Part shown: positions 1 through 9,881 of the stretch, piece after piece
Numbering within the stretch: the stretch's first letter is position 1
Layout of the letters: the number at the start of each line of letters is the position of its first letter
Origin: Methylotuvimicrobium alcaliphilum 20Z
Lineage (GTDB): Bacteria; Pseudomonadota; Gammaproteobacteria; Methylococcales; Methylomonadaceae
DNA length: 64,000 nucleotides
Direction of reading: 5' to 3'
Assembly: GCF_000968535.2 (NCBI RefSeq)
Contig: NC_016108.1
Span: 62,001 to 126,000 of the forward strand
Notes under the pieces: generated by a model
Database searches by the model: none
What the model saw: the letters and a program-made list of their open reading frames with translations, nothing else
Told to the model about the DNA's origin: nothing
Made by a program: the position numbers and the translations under genes

Positions 1-2
1 TG

Positions 3-173
3 ATTGCTTGTTTTGACGATGGTGTAAACGAAGAGCTGGTCAAGGAGCTGGCTCGGTCCGAGGCTTTGCGTGTCGTATTCCGTGACAATGGTTTCGTGTC
101 TGATTCCGTAAAAATCAACGTCGAACAGATTTTCAAACAGTTGTCTCCGGGCACCGAAGTGAAATCAATTTAA
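3..173 (+). CDS. mod: Type III R-M modification (Mod) methyltransferase, C-terminal end only
   Basis: The open frame entering from the left edge encodes the last 56 residues, ending ...QLSPGTEVKSI, and stops at TAA 171-173. The segment ACFDDGVNEELVKEL followed by RVVFRDNGF and VEQIFKQLSPGTEV is the usual C-terminus of type III Mod adenine methyltransferases, which recognise the asymmetric site and methylate one strand. The catalytic part lies outside the window. The following res gene starts 12 nt after the stop and has its own strong ribosome-binding site (AGGAGG), the normal mod-res arrangement. The call rests on this tail and on the linked res gene. Confidence 0.8.
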   Translation: MACFDDGVNEELVKELARSEALRVVFRDNGFVSDSVKINVEQIFKQLSPGTEVKSI

Positions 174-185
174 GGAGGGCTTGGC

Positions 186-3100
186 ATGAAACTGAAGTTC
201 AAAGTCCAGCCCTACCAAACTAGTGCCGTCGAATCAGTGATTAACTGCTTTGCAGGGCAAGCAAATACCTCTGGCATTGTTTACCGGATCGATCCTGGTA
301 TTGATAAAAAAGCCTTAAAAAAAGGAGCCTATTTACCGGGCATGGAGCCTGAAATAGTATCTGGCTTCAAAAACGCTGACATACAACTGACAGACGCGCA
401 GTTGATTGAAAACATACAAGCCGCGCAGCAACGGCAAAATCTGAACATCTCTCAATCTCTCGATGAATTTTTTGATATGAAAGGCACGCCCATGCCTGCA
501 TCATATAAACCTGGATGTAAGGTCAATCTCGACATTGAAATGGAAACCGGAACAGGCAAGACCTACTGCTATATCAAGACCATCTTTGAGATGAATAAGC
601 AGTACGGTTGGACCAAGTTCATTGTTGTGGTGCCTAGCATTGCCATCCGAGAGGGCGTGTTTAAATCTCTTAAAATTACTGCCGAGCACTTCACCGAAAG
701 TTATGGGAAGAAAATTCGATTTTTCATATACAACTCTAAACAGCTCCATCAATTGGAGAGCTTCTCGTCCGATGCCGGCATCAATGTCATGGTTATCAAT
801 ATCCAAGCATTCAACGCCAAAGGAGCCGATGCTAGACGTATCTATGGCACGCCTAAAAAAATGCCAAATGGAAAAGAAGAGCTTGTGGGGCTCGATGATT
901 TTCAATCTCGAAAGCCTATAGACGTCATTAGCGCTAACCGTCCAATTCTCATTCTGGACGAACCGCAGAAGATGGGTGATAAGACGCGTGAATCACTAAA
1001 AGATTTTAAGCCGCTGATGATTTTGCGCTATTCGGCGACACACAGTACTACACATAACAAGATTCATCGACTCGATGCCCTGGACGCCTACAATCAGAAG
1101 CTGGTGAAGAAGATTGCCGTTCGCGGCATTGCCATGAAGGGACTGGCCGGTACTAATGCCTATCTCTATTTGGAGTCCATCGAGATTTCCAAAAAGGCTC
1201 CGGTAGTTCGCCTTGAGATGGAGGTTCGCCAGGGCGGCGGCATCAAACGGATTGTGAAGCGCCTGGAAAAGGGAAAGGATTTGTTCGTTGAGTCAAACGA
1301 ACTCGATCAATATCGCGGCTTTGTTATTGCTCAGATCGACGCCAACAAAGACACTGTTGAATTCACCAATGGTCATGTACTGAGTGCTGGTGACGCAACC
1401 GGTGACGTAACCGAGATGGCAATCCGTCGAATTCAGATTCGTGAGGCAATCAAAGCCCACTTCGAGAAGGAACAGCGCCTCTTTGCACAGGGAATTAAGG
1501 TCTTGTCTCTATTTTTCATTGATGAAGTGGTTAAGTACCGGGATTACAGCCAGGCCGATGAGCAGGGGGAATATGCCCGAATTTTTGAAGAAGAGTACGA
1601 GCAACTTAAGGCAGAATATTTAGGCGAGCTTGCCCTTGATAACGAGGGCTACAGAAAATACCTGACCGATATTCAGGTTCGTCGCACACACAATGGTTAC
1701 TTTTCCATTGATAAAAAGACAAAGAAACTCACCGATCCCGGTTTCAAAACACGTGGTGAAGATGCCGGGCTATCGGATGATGTCGATGCCTATGACCTGA
1801 TTCTCAAGGATAAAGAACGGCTATTGTCCTTTGAAGAGCCGGTTCGGTTTATCTTCTCCCATTCTGCTCTGCGCGAAGGTTGGGATAACCCCAACGTTTT
1901 TGTGATGTGCATGCTTAAGCATAGCGATAACACAATTTCTCGTCGCCAAGAGGTAGGCCGAGGCCTCAGGCTGTCTGTTAACCAACATGGCGACCGCATG
2001 GACCATCCCGCCACGGTTCACGATGTTAATATCCTGACCGTCGTGGCCAGCGAAAGTTATAAGGACTTCGTTACCAACCTACAACGGGAAATCAGCGACT
2101 CTCTTTCCGCTCGACCACGCAAAGCGGACGAAGCCTACTTCTCCGGCAAGGTCATTACCACCGAAACCGGCACTCTGGAAATATCCCCGGTTATGGCCAA
2201 GCAGATTTATAAGTACCTGGTGAAGAACGATTATACGGATGACGCTACCGACCAAGTTGTCGATGCCTATCATGAGGCCAAAGCCAATGGCACTTTAGCG
2301 GCGTTGCCTGCTGAGCTTGCGCCCTATGCGGATCAGATATTTGGGTTGGTTGATAGCGTATTCAGCGAGTCCCAACTTCCGGATGTTGGTGATGACCGCA
2401 AGCCGAAAACAAATCCTTTGAACGCCAACTTTGAGAAAAAGGAGTTTCAGGAGCTCTGGAGTCGTATAAACCAGAAAGCAATATATCGCGTTGAGTTTGA
2501 TTCAAGTGAGCTTATTCGTAACAGCATTCGTGTGCTGGACAAAGAGTTAAGAGTGACCCCTTTACAGTACACCATCCAGTCCGGCGAGCAGGTAGAGCAC
2601 GCCACGGCTGATCAATTAAAGGCTGGACAGGGCTTTGAGATCAGAGAAACGGTTACGGAAGAACATAATGCTTCTATTCACTCTATGGTCACATATGACC
2701 TGGTTGGAAAGATTGCCGAGAATACCCAGCTAACCCGCAAAACCATTGCTGAAATACTAGGTGGCATTCAATCGGTCGTATTCAAGCAGTTCAAGCAAAA
2801 CCCAGAACACTTTATTGCTGAAATTTCTCGTCTAATTAACGAACAAAAGGCAACGATTATTATCGAGCGCCTGAGCTATGACGGAATTGCCGAGAAGCAC
2901 GATGTCAGTATTTTCACCACCGGACAGAGTAAGCAGGACTTCTCCAAAGCCAGTGAAAAGCTGCGTAACCATATCTATGACTACGCGATTACTGACTCCA
3001 AAGTTGAGCGAGAATTCGTCACAGAACTGGATACAAGTTCCGAAGTCGTGGTTTACGCAAAACTCCCGCGTGGTTTCCTGATTCCAACACCCGTTGGTGA

Positions 3101-3341
3101 TTACAACCCTGACTGGGCTATTTCATTCAAGGAAGGTTCGGTTAAACATATTTACTTCGTAGCGGAAACCAAAGGTTCAATGTCCTCCATGGAGTTGCGG
3201 GCTATTGAGCATACGAAAATAGAATGTGCCCGCAAATTTTTTGAAGAGATCAATCGCAAGATCGAGCCAGAGAATGTTAAGTATGACGTCGTTACCAGTT
3301 ACGGGAAGTTGATGGAGATTGTCGGCAGGGCAGGGGCATGA
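186..3341 (+). CDS. res: Type III restriction endonuclease subunit (Res)
   Basis: The 1051-residue product is a superfamily 2 helicase/translocase fused to a C-terminal nuclease. Walker A is METGTGKT near residues 119-126, motif II is DEPQ near 258, motif III is YSATH, and the late helicase motifs are [15 protein letters not shown] and [11 protein letters not shown]. The C-terminus carries the PD-(D/E)XK nuclease signature: PDW near residue 975 and AETKG near 994. In type III systems Res joins Mod, uses ATP to scan DNA and cleaves when two head-to-head unmethylated sites are met. Length and motif order are typical, so the gene looks intact. Start ATG 186 is set by the AGGAGG site 7 nt upstream. 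Confidence 0.95.
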   Translation: MKLKFKVQPYQTSAVESVINCFAGQANTSGIVYRIDPGIDKKALKKGAYLPGMEPEIVSGFKNADIQLTDAQLIENIQAAQQRQNLNISQSLDEFFDMKGTPMPASYKPGCKVNLDIEMETGTGKTYCYIKTIFEMNKQYGWTKFIVVVPSIAIREGVFKSLKITAEHFTESYGKKIRFFIYNSKQLHQLESFSSDAGINVMVINIQAFNAKGADARRIYGTPKKMPNGKEELVGLDDFQSRKPIDVISANRPILILDEPQKMGDKTRESLKDFKPLMILRYSATHSTTHNKIHRLDALDAYNQKLVKKIAVRGIAMKGLAGTNAYLYLESIEISKKAPVVRLEMEVRQGGGIKRIVKRLEKGKDLFVESNELDQYRGFVIAQIDANKDTVEFTNGHVLSAGDATGDVTEMAIRRIQIREAIKAHFEKEQRLFAQGIKVLSLFFIDEVVKYRDYSQADEQGEYARIFEEEYEQLKAEYLGELALDNEGYRKYLTDIQVRRTHNGYFSIDKKTKKLTDPGFKTRGEDAGLSDDVDAYDLILKDKERLLSFEEPVRFIFSHSALREGWDNPNVFVMCMLKHSDNTISRRQEVGRGLRLSVNQHGDRMDHPATVHDVNILTVVASESYKDFVTNLQREISDSLSARPRKADEAYFSGKVITTETGTLEISPVMAKQIYKYLVKNDYTDDATDQVVDAYHEAKANGTLAALPAELAPYADQIFGLVDSVFSESQLPDVGDDRKPKTNPLNANFEKKEFQELWSRINQKAIYRVEFDSSELIRNSIRVLDKELRVTPLQYTIQSGEQVEHATADQLKAGQGFEIRETVTEEHNASIHSMVTYDLVGKIAENTQLTRKTIAEILGGIQSVVFKQFKQNPEHFIAEISRLINEQKATIIIERLSYDGIAEKHDVSIFTTGQSKQDFSKASEKLRNHIYDYAITDSKVEREFVTELDTSSEVVVYAKLPRGFLIPTPVGDYNPDWAISFKEGSVKHIYFVAETKGSMSSMELRAIEHTKIECARKFFEEINRKIEPENVKYDVVTSYGKLMEIVGRAGA

Positions 3342-3408
3342 AACACCTCAGGAAGATGAGTATGACATATATACATCGACAGTTTGCTAGGATGAAAGGA
3401 GCGATGAA

Positions 3409-5517
3409 ATGAATATTGAAATTAAAAACTGTAACAACATTGATTTCGCCAAAATTTCTCTGTCCGAAAATAAACTAAATATCAAATTTGCCCCCAACGG
3501 CACAGGGAAGAGTTCAATTGCAAAAGCACTGCTGCTTGGCGTGGAGGGTAATCAAAGCCTGCTGAGCGAACTTATGCCGTTCAAACTTAGAAAGGAAAAT
3601 CCAGATAATAAACGGACGGAGATCAACGGGGCTGAGAATATCCAAAACATCATGTGCTTCAATGAAGAATATGTCAGTCAGTTTGTTTTCAAACCGGAAG
3701 AACTGGTCAGTAACAGCTTCGATATTTTCATCAGAACAGAGGCCTACAAAATGAAAGAGCAGGAAATAGAGGATTTGATACGCAATATCAAACAACTGTT
3801 TTCTGGAAATCAAGAATTGGAAGCCTTGATCGCCACTCTCAAGGAAATGGGAGATGCTTTCAAGCTGACCAAATCCGGCCTATCAAAATCGTCATCAGGC
3901 ATGAAAGGATTGTCTGAAGGTAACAAAATACAACACATTCCTTTCGGCCTGGAGTCTTATACACCGTTCATTCAGAGTCCAAACAGTGTGAGCTGGATTG
4001 ACTGGCAAACCAAGGGATACGATTTCGCGGAACTGTCTGACAATTGCCCCTTTTGTACATCGCATGCAGCCGACAAAAAGGATCAGATTAAAAAAGTCGG
4101 GAAGGAATATGACAAAAATACAATCAAGAATCTGATTAACATAATCGGTGTAATTGAAAAGCTTGGTGACTTCTTTTCTGCTGACGCCAAGGAAAAACTA
4201 GGAGCAATTACGAACCTGAAGGAAGGTCTTGAAAAAGAACACGAGGCATTTCTTACTTCGGTGAAAAGCCAAATCGATAACTTCTCCGAAAAGCTGGAAA
4301 AGCTCAGAACGCTTTCCGCGTTTCAATTCAAGGACGGTGAAAAAGTCGCCGAAAAACTACCTGCATACAAACTGGATTTGAAGTTTTTCTCAGAACTTAA
4401 TTCAGAAAAAATGCTGGAGGCCATCACTCCGATTAACGCCTCTATCGACGATGTTATCGAACAAGCCGGTCAACTTCAGGGTAAGATCAATCAGCAGCGA
4501 AACGAAATGAAAAAAACCGTAGAACGGCATCAGAACGCTATTAACGGCTTTCTTGCATATGCTGGTTACCGCTATCTAGTTGAGGTTGCAGGGGAAGGTG
4601 AACAATCTCAACTGAAACTCCGGCACGCCGATCACGAAGAACATCTCAGTGGCGGAAGCCAACACCTCAGTTTTGGCGAAAGAAACGCGTTTGCCATTGT
4701 TCTTTTCATGTTTGAGTGTCTGGCAAAAAAACCGGACTTGATCATCCTGGATGACCCAATTTCTTCTTTCGATAAAAATAAAAAGTACGCCATCCTCGAA
4801 ATGCTTTTCCGCCGTGATGCGGAATCATGTCTTAAAAACAAAACCGTTCTAATGCTGACTCATGATGTAGAGCCCATTATCGACACGGTCAAGTCTCTTT
4901 CTGATAAGTTCAGAAATCAAACATCGGCATCATTTCTAAAATTGTCATCAGGCCAAGTAAATGAATGCGGTATAGGCAAGGATGATATACAGACCTTTTC
5001 CCAAATCTGTAAGAATGCGCTCGCCTCTGACAAGGACGATGTCGTCAAGTTGATCTATCTGAGGCGCCATTTTGAAATTATTGACAACAAGGGTGATGCC
5101 TATCAGGTGTTGTCAAACCTTTTTCACAAAGGAAACTGCATGGGTCGTGGGGTTGATATGCGTGAACCGAAAGATTCAGAAGGCAACTACCCGGAAATGG
5201 AGCTTGCCAAGTTCGAAAGTGGTTGCACTGAAATATCGAACTATCTACAAGGCTTTTCATATTCTGATTTCTTGAATCGGGTCACTGACGTCAATGCCAT
5301 GAAGTCACTATATAGCGCTTCGGCGAATGGGTATGAAAAGCTTCAGATTTTTCGCTTGATGGATATAGATATTGAAAATTCTGTTATTCAGAAGTTTATC
5401 AATGAAACATACCATATTGAGAATGAGTTTATCTGCCAGCTTGATCCTGTAAAGTTTGACACAATTCCTGAATATGTCGTGTCCGAATGTGATCGGATTC
5501 TTCGGGGGATTCAATGA
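3409..5517 (+). CDS. SMC-like AAA_13 ATPase, RloC/PrrC-like putative RNase
   Basis: The 702-residue protein has an ABC/SMC-type ATPase split by a coiled-coil-like middle. Walker A is APNGTGKSS (residues 28-36), the signature is LSFGER (about 420), Walker B is LIILDDPISSFD (about 445) and the H-loop is LTHD. A CPFC motif near residue 213 sits in the charged middle segment, where RloC proteins carry a zinc hook. The C-terminal part reads YLRRHFE (R552...E556) then LFHKG (H573), an RX3E...H layout resembling the anticodon-nuclease triad of PrrC and RloC. The E-to-H spacing is shorter than in PrrC, so nuclease activity is an inference. PrrC/RloC enzymes are often linked to R-M loci and cut tRNA when restriction is disabled; the gene follows res by 67 nt with an AAAGGAG site. 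A generic AAA_13 defence ATPase is the alternative. Confidence 0.6.
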   Translation: MNIEIKNCNNIDFAKISLSENKLNIKFAPNGTGKSSIAKALLLGVEGNQSLLSELMPFKLRKENPDNKRTEINGAENIQNIMCFNEEYVSQFVFKPEELVSNSFDIFIRTEAYKMKEQEIEDLIRNIKQLFSGNQELEALIATLKEMGDAFKLTKSGLSKSSSGMKGLSEGNKIQHIPFGLESYTPFIQSPNSVSWIDWQTKGYDFAELSDNCPFCTSHAADKKDQIKKVGKEYDKNTIKNLINIIGVIEKLGDFFSADAKEKLGAITNLKEGLEKEHEAFLTSVKSQIDNFSEKLEKLRTLSAFQFKDGEKVAEKLPAYKLDLKFFSELNSEKMLEAITPINASIDDVIEQAGQLQGKINQQRNEMKKTVERHQNAINGFLAYAGYRYLVEVAGEGEQSQLKLRHADHEEHLSGGSQHLSFGERNAFAIVLFMFECLAKKPDLIILDDPISSFDKNKKYAILEMLFRRDAESCLKNKTVLMLTHDVEPIIDTVKSLSDKFRNQTSASFLKLSSGQVNECGIGKDDIQTFSQICKNALASDKDDVVKLIYLRRHFEIIDNKGDAYQVLSNLFHKGNCMGRGVDMREPKDSEGNYPEMELAKFESGCTEISNYLQGFSYSDFLNRVTDVNAMKSLYSASANGYEKLQIFRLMDIDIENSVIQKFINETYHIENEFICQLDPVKFDTIPEYVVSECDRILRGIQ

Positions 5518-5628
5518 AGCTAAGAACCAAGTAGAAAGATCCGGTGGATTTTCACTAATTCCCCAAGATATGTGCCTTAGATATTTGCTAAAAGTGTTAA
5601 TAATACTAATCCAAAAAACGTAATAACT

Positions 5629-6834
5629 ATGTCTCGCACTGCTGACTACACCATTCAAGGTTTTCTATACCAATTCAATAAAACGTTACTAGAAATCCTC
5701 AAGGCCCAGGACGACGCAGTAATAACGATAGAGGGAATTATCGAAGATATTGAGATTGGTGATAAAGATTTAATTACCGCAATTCAATGTAAGTACCACG
5801 AGTCGAATGAGACATATACGGTCAGCGCAATATATAAGCCTCTGCTGCAAATGATGCACCACTTCCACTTTTCCTCAGAGGGAAAGATCAACTATGTTCT
5901 ATTTGCGCACTTTCCTGGCCTGTCGGACAAAGAATTTGCTGTCGACAAGGCGGAACTCCAGAAAGCACTTTCATCCACAAATAAGGTTTACAAATCCTAC
6001 GTTGATGAGCTCAACGGCAAAATTGATTTGGATGCTTTTCTAAAGAAGTTTTCAACTAGTGTCGGGCCAGCTTTCGACGAACTTGTTAATGAGGCATATG
6101 GATTGCTGGAGGTTAATGGTATTTCCACCGATGATGTTAAAACATTAGCTTACCCTAACGCTATTCAACTAATAGCCAACCTGAGTATTCTGCACGATGC
6201 TGAGAAAAGAAAGATCACTAAGAGGGATTTCCTGTCTACGCTGCACCAAATCAAGACAACGGCCATTTCACAATGGACTCTTTCCTTAAAGACGCGGCAG
6301 TCCTTGCTTACCGCTCGCCGCAAACAACTAAAACCCAATCTCGCCAAAAACGCTCGCCTAAGATATTTTGTGCTTCACATTGACTCATTGAAGGAGTTCG
6401 AGACACAGGTTGTGATGTTTATCAGCGACTACCTCGAAAAATACCACTTCAAGCCCGCTCACTTGAAAACTCCTGTGTTTTGCCTCGATACATCAGAGGA
6501 GCAATTTAGAATGATTGAGCTACGCCTTTACCAGAAAGGGATCATAACTAACGACGGATACGTTGCTAACGTATTTGATGAAAGCCGGTTCCTTCGCGAT
6601 CCAATGACTAAAAAAGGTGATAACGGGGCAGTGGAGAGAGAGTTCAGTTTGCGCCTATTGCGGTGGTCTACTCCCGGGACCGTACTAAATAAAAGGAAGA
6701 GTGATGATCTCTTTGTGCTTGGTGCAGGTGGGTACGCTGGTTTGGATATTGAAGATGTCAATCTCGAAGAACTTGCTACGGATTCTTTTAACGAAATTAA
6801 ATACATGCTAGGACTAATTGATGTGTGCGAATAA
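5629..6834 (+). CDS. PD-(D/E)XK-type nuclease (DUF4297/Cap4-like) partner of HerA
   Basis: The N-terminus of this 401-residue protein reads YTIQGFLYQ, then EGIIEDIEI (E39, D40), then AIQCKYHE (Q53, K55). That E-D...QxK pattern after a GFxYQ opening is the one seen in Cap4/DUF4297-type endonuclease domains. The remainder is alpha-helical and unrecognised; it could be a sensor or an oligomerisation region. The gene overlaps the HerA ATPase gene by 14 nt, a strong sign of translational coupling and of a complex. Nuclease-HerA pairs are known anti-phage modules in which a HerA hexamer docks nuclease subunits. The start is ATG 5629 with only a weak ribosome site, after a 111-nt gap that could hold an internal promoter. 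The family assignment is by motif only. Confidence 0.6.
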   Translation: MSRTADYTIQGFLYQFNKTLLEILKAQDDAVITIEGIIEDIEIGDKDLITAIQCKYHESNETYTVSAIYKPLLQMMHHFHFSSEGKINYVLFAHFPGLSDKEFAVDKAELQKALSSTNKVYKSYVDELNGKIDLDAFLKKFSTSVGPAFDELVNEAYGLLEVNGISTDDVKTLAYPNAIQLIANLSILHDAEKRKITKRDFLSTLHQIKTTAISQWTLSLKTRQSLLTARRKQLKPNLAKNARLRYFVLHIDSLKEFETQVVMFISDYLEKYHFKPAHLKTPVFCLDTSEEQFRMIELRLYQKGIITNDGYVANVFDESRFLRDPMTKKGDNGAVEREFSLRLLRWSTPGTVLNKRKSDDLFVLGAGGYAGLDIEDVNLEELATDSFNEIKYMLGLIDVCE

Positions 6835-8587
6835 GGTTGGGAAAGTAATATCTTGTGCTCCAGAGGCAATCATCGTTGCAATTGATGACCTCGCCTTGTT
6901 CGAAGAGCACAAAAGCAGTTTGCAAGTTGGGCGTTTTCTTAAAATCGCGCAAGGCAATCATGATTTCACTATTGCCACAATACGTAACATAAAGGGAGTG
7001 TCTGTTGGCACGGATGGTTCGCCAAATTGGCAATTTCAAGTGGAGTGCCAGGCGATAGGTACACTTATCGACGACAAAAAATTCGATAGGGGAAGTTTGC
7101 TTCTACCTGTCCCAACTGAACACGCCTTTGTTGCTGACGAGGATACACTGGACAAGCTCTTCGCTACTGATGGGCAGCACGATTTCCCGTTGGGGCAGTT
7201 ATCAATGAATAAAGACATCAGTCTAAAGATTGATGGGAATCGTTTTTTCAGTAAACACATTGCTATCGTTGGTTCGACAGGTTCTGGCAAATCATGCACG
7301 GTTTCACGTATTTTGCATGATGTCGTTGGAATTGATGCCAAACAAAATACTAATTTGGGAAAACAAAATAACTCGCACATTGTAATCTTTGATGTTCACG
7401 ATGAGTACACAGCCTCATTTACTCTCGACAAGAATCAATCTTTCACACTAAACAGACTTGATATCGACACGCTCCGTCTGCCGTATTGGCTTATGAATTC
7501 AGAAGAACTGGAGAGTATGTTCATAGAAAGCAACGAGGCCAATTCCCACAATCAGGTCAGCCAATTCAAACACGCAGTTGTTCTCAACAAGGAAAAGCAT
7601 AACCCGTCAGTTACCGTAACCTACGACACACCAGTCTATTTTTCGATACAAGAGGTCTATAACTATATTGAGAACATGAATCGAGAAGTTATCGGTCGTC
7701 TTGACGGTGAAGACAAACCGAAACTGTCTGATGGGACACTTGTGACGGATCGAAAGGATTTCTACTTTGAAAAAATTTGTTCATTTGTAGCTTCTTCTAC
7801 TGCAAATGCAACGAGGGCAACTAATGGGCCATTCAACGGCGAGTTCAATCGGTTCACATCTCGACTCGAAGCCAAACTAAATGATAAACGGCTAAACTTT
7901 CTGTTAAAAGCAACAAAAGCAGATAAAAGCCCTTATAAAACGGAGGACTTCGAATCGCTGCTGAAGCAATTCTTGGGGTACCTCGACACGTCGAATGTCA
8001 CCATCGTTGACTTGAGTGGCATCCCGTTCGAAGTGCTGAGCATCACCGTCAGTTTGGTCTCAAGGCTGATTTTCGACTTCTGTTTTCACTACTCCAAACT
8101 ACGCCACGCCAAAAGCGAACTAAACGACATCCCTGTCATGCTTGTTTGCGAAGAAGCCCATAACTATGTGCCACGTCATAACGACTCGGCCTATCGGGCC
8201 TCAAGAAAGTCGTTAGAACGAATCGCAAAAGAGGGAAGAAAGTACGGATTAAGCCTCATGGTTGTGAGTCAACGGCCTTCAGAAGTGTCCGAGACTATCT
8301 TTGCACAGTGCAATAATTTTCTTTCGCTGAGACTCACCAATGATGCAGATCAAAATTACGTGCGCAGATTATTCCCTGACAATTCAAATGCAATAACTGA
8401 AATTTTGCCGAATTTGGCTCCAGGAGAATGCGTGGTGGTTGGAGATGCTGTGTTACTGCCAGCAGTAATTAAGATGCCTCTCCCTAATCCAGAACCACAT
8501 TCACAAAGTGTAAAAGTACATAAAGAATGGCAGGAAGCTTGGCGTGAAGTTACTTTTTCTGAGGTTATCGATCGTTGGCGGAAGTAG
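6821..8587 (+). CDS. herA: HerA-like hexameric ATPase / DNA translocase
   Basis: The product (about 588 residues) opens with a HAS-barrel-like segment (GKVISCAPEAIIVAI ... VGRFLKI). It continues with the FtsK/HerA-type ATPase: Walker A GSTGSGKS near residue 150, the characteristic VIFDVHDEY segment, Walker B VMLVCEEAHNY, and MVVSQRPSEVS (sensor Gln and Arg region). These match HerA rather than VirB4 or FtsK. HerA forms hexameric rings that move DNA for an associated nuclease. ATG 6821 is preferred over TTG 6818; either way it overlaps the end of the nuclease gene. Downstream is an Mre11/Rad50-like pair, the same partners HerA has in archaeal herA-nurA-mre11-rad50 clusters. Confidence 0.85.
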   Translation: MCANKVGKVISCAPEAIIVAIDDLALFEEHKSSLQVGRFLKIAQGNHDFTIATIRNIKGVSVGTDGSPNWQFQVECQAIGTLIDDKKFDRGSLLLPVPTEHAFVADEDTLDKLFATDGQHDFPLGQLSMNKDISLKIDGNRFFSKHIAIVGSTGSGKSCTVSRILHDVVGIDAKQNTNLGKQNNSHIVIFDVHDEYTASFTLDKNQSFTLNRLDIDTLRLPYWLMNSEELESMFIESNEANSHNQVSQFKHAVVLNKEKHNPSVTVTYDTPVYFSIQEVYNYIENMNREVIGRLDGEDKPKLSDGTLVTDRKDFYFEKICSFVASSTANATRATNGPFNGEFNRFTSRLEAKLNDKRLNFLLKATKADKSPYKTEDFESLLKQFLGYLDTSNVTIVDLSGIPFEVLSITVSLVSRLIFDFCFHYSKLRHAKSELNDIPVMLVCEEAHNYVPRHNDSAYRASRKSLERIAKEGRKYGLSLMVVSQRPSEVSETIFAQCNNFLSLRLTNDADQNYVRRLFPDNSNAITEILPNLAPGECVVVGDAVLLPAVIKMPLPNPEPHSQSVKVHKEWQEAWREVTFSEVIDRWRK

Positions 8588-8617
8588 TATGGAAAATGTA
8601 ATGAAAGGAAATGAGAA

Positions 8618-9874
8618 GTGAAATTCATACATGCTGCCGACATCCACTTGGATAGTCCTTTAACGGGATTAAGCGCTTATGCTGATGCTCCTGTGGAAAT
8701 GCTGCGCACGGCGACTCGCGACGCCTTTACCAACCTGGTTACCGAAGCAATTGAGCAACCGGTTGACTTCCTGGTGATTGCCGGAGATCTCTATGATGGC
8801 ACTTGGAAGGATCACAACACGGGTATTTATTTCTGTAAAGAAATGGGGCGCCTGAAGAAAGCCGGTATTCCGGTTTATCTTCTGTTCGGCAACCATGATG
8901 CCGAAAGTGAAATGACCAAGAAGTTGCAATTACCTGATAATGTCTTTGCCTTCGACACCCGCAAACCCAGCACTTTCTGCCTGAATGACCTAAAAGTTGC
9001 TCTGCATGGTCGTAGCTTTAAGGAAAAAGAGACCCTAGAGAACCTAGCGACAGGATATCCGGCTCCAGTGCCAGGCATGTTCAATATCGGTGTGTTGCAT
9101 ACAGCTCTTCAGGGCAACGCAGCTCACGCTACTTATGCGCCGTGTAGTTTGGATGAACTTCATGCTAAAGGCTACCACTACTGGGCATTAGGTCATGTGC
9201 ATGAACATCAAATTTGGGAAGGTGCTTCGACGGTTGTTTTCCCTGGCAACCTTCAGGGTCGTCATATCCGGGAGACCGGGCCGCGTGGAGCGGTTGTTGT
9301 GACTGCAGATGAGCATGGCATTCAGGACATCGAGCGCCTGTTCGTCGATGTCCTGCGCTGGACCAGTCTTGACGTCGATGCCACCGAGTGCAAAACGTTA
9401 TCCGAAGTAGTGGCCATCATCGGCAAAGAACTCGACGCAATTGTAGAAAACAGCCCATCTATCATTCCCACAGCGGTTAGAGTCACCGTCACCGGCAAAA
9501 CGGCCGCTCACGGCGAACTTTTCGGACTGGAGTCGCAACTGCGTGCCGAAGTCTTAGCCTTGGCGGTCGCCATGGGATCTGAGCGACTTTGGGTTGAAAA
9601 GGTTAAGGTGGCCACTTCGGCGGCAGATAATGGCGAGGAGGTTCGAGCCCGAGCCGATGCATTATCCGATTTGCAGGATCTGCTTCAGGCGGCTGAATCA
9701 GACGCTGACTTCCTGAAAAGCTTGCAAGATGAACTGCTGGGCTTGGTCAACAAGGCTCCCTTGGAATTGCAAACCACTGTCCCATACTTTAAGGCCATTC
9801 GATCTGGCGATCTGGTGGACTTGGTTCGCGAAGTTCGTCCCGGACTGGTGTCTCATTTAGCCAAAGCGGAGTAA
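8618..9874 (+). CDS. Mre11/SbcD-like metallophosphoesterase (YhaO family)
   Basis: The 418-residue protein starts at GTG 8618 behind AAGGAA. It carries the calcineurin-type phosphoesterase motifs of DNA-repair exonucleases in order: HAADIHLDSP, IAGDLYDG, LLFGNHD, GVLHTAL and LGHVHEHQ. These supply the two-metal site used to cut DNA ends. Its length and C-terminal helical region fit YhaO, the Mre11-like partner of YhaN. It begins 30 nt after herA and ends 7 nt before a YhaN-type ATPase, so the two most likely form an Mre11-Rad50-like complex. Classical sbcD is less likely because the partner is a YhaN-type rather than an SbcC-type ATPase. Confidence 0.85.
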   Translation: MKFIHAADIHLDSPLTGLSAYADAPVEMLRTATRDAFTNLVTEAIEQPVDFLVIAGDLYDGTWKDHNTGIYFCKEMGRLKKAGIPVYLLFGNHDAESEMTKKLQLPDNVFAFDTRKPSTFCLNDLKVALHGRSFKEKETLENLATGYPAPVPGMFNIGVLHTALQGNAAHATYAPCSLDELHAKGYHYWALGHVHEHQIWEGASTVVFPGNLQGRHIRETGPRGAVVVTADEHGIQDIERLFVDVLRWTSLDVDATECKTLSEVVAIIGKELDAIVENSPSIIPTAVRVTVTGKTAAHGELFGLESQLRAEVLALAVAMGSERLWVEKVKVATSAADNGEEVRARADALSDLQDLLQAAESDADFLKSLQDELLGLVNKAPLELQTTVPYFKAIRSGDLVDLVREVRPGLVSHLAKAE

Positions 9875-9881
9875 ACTGACG

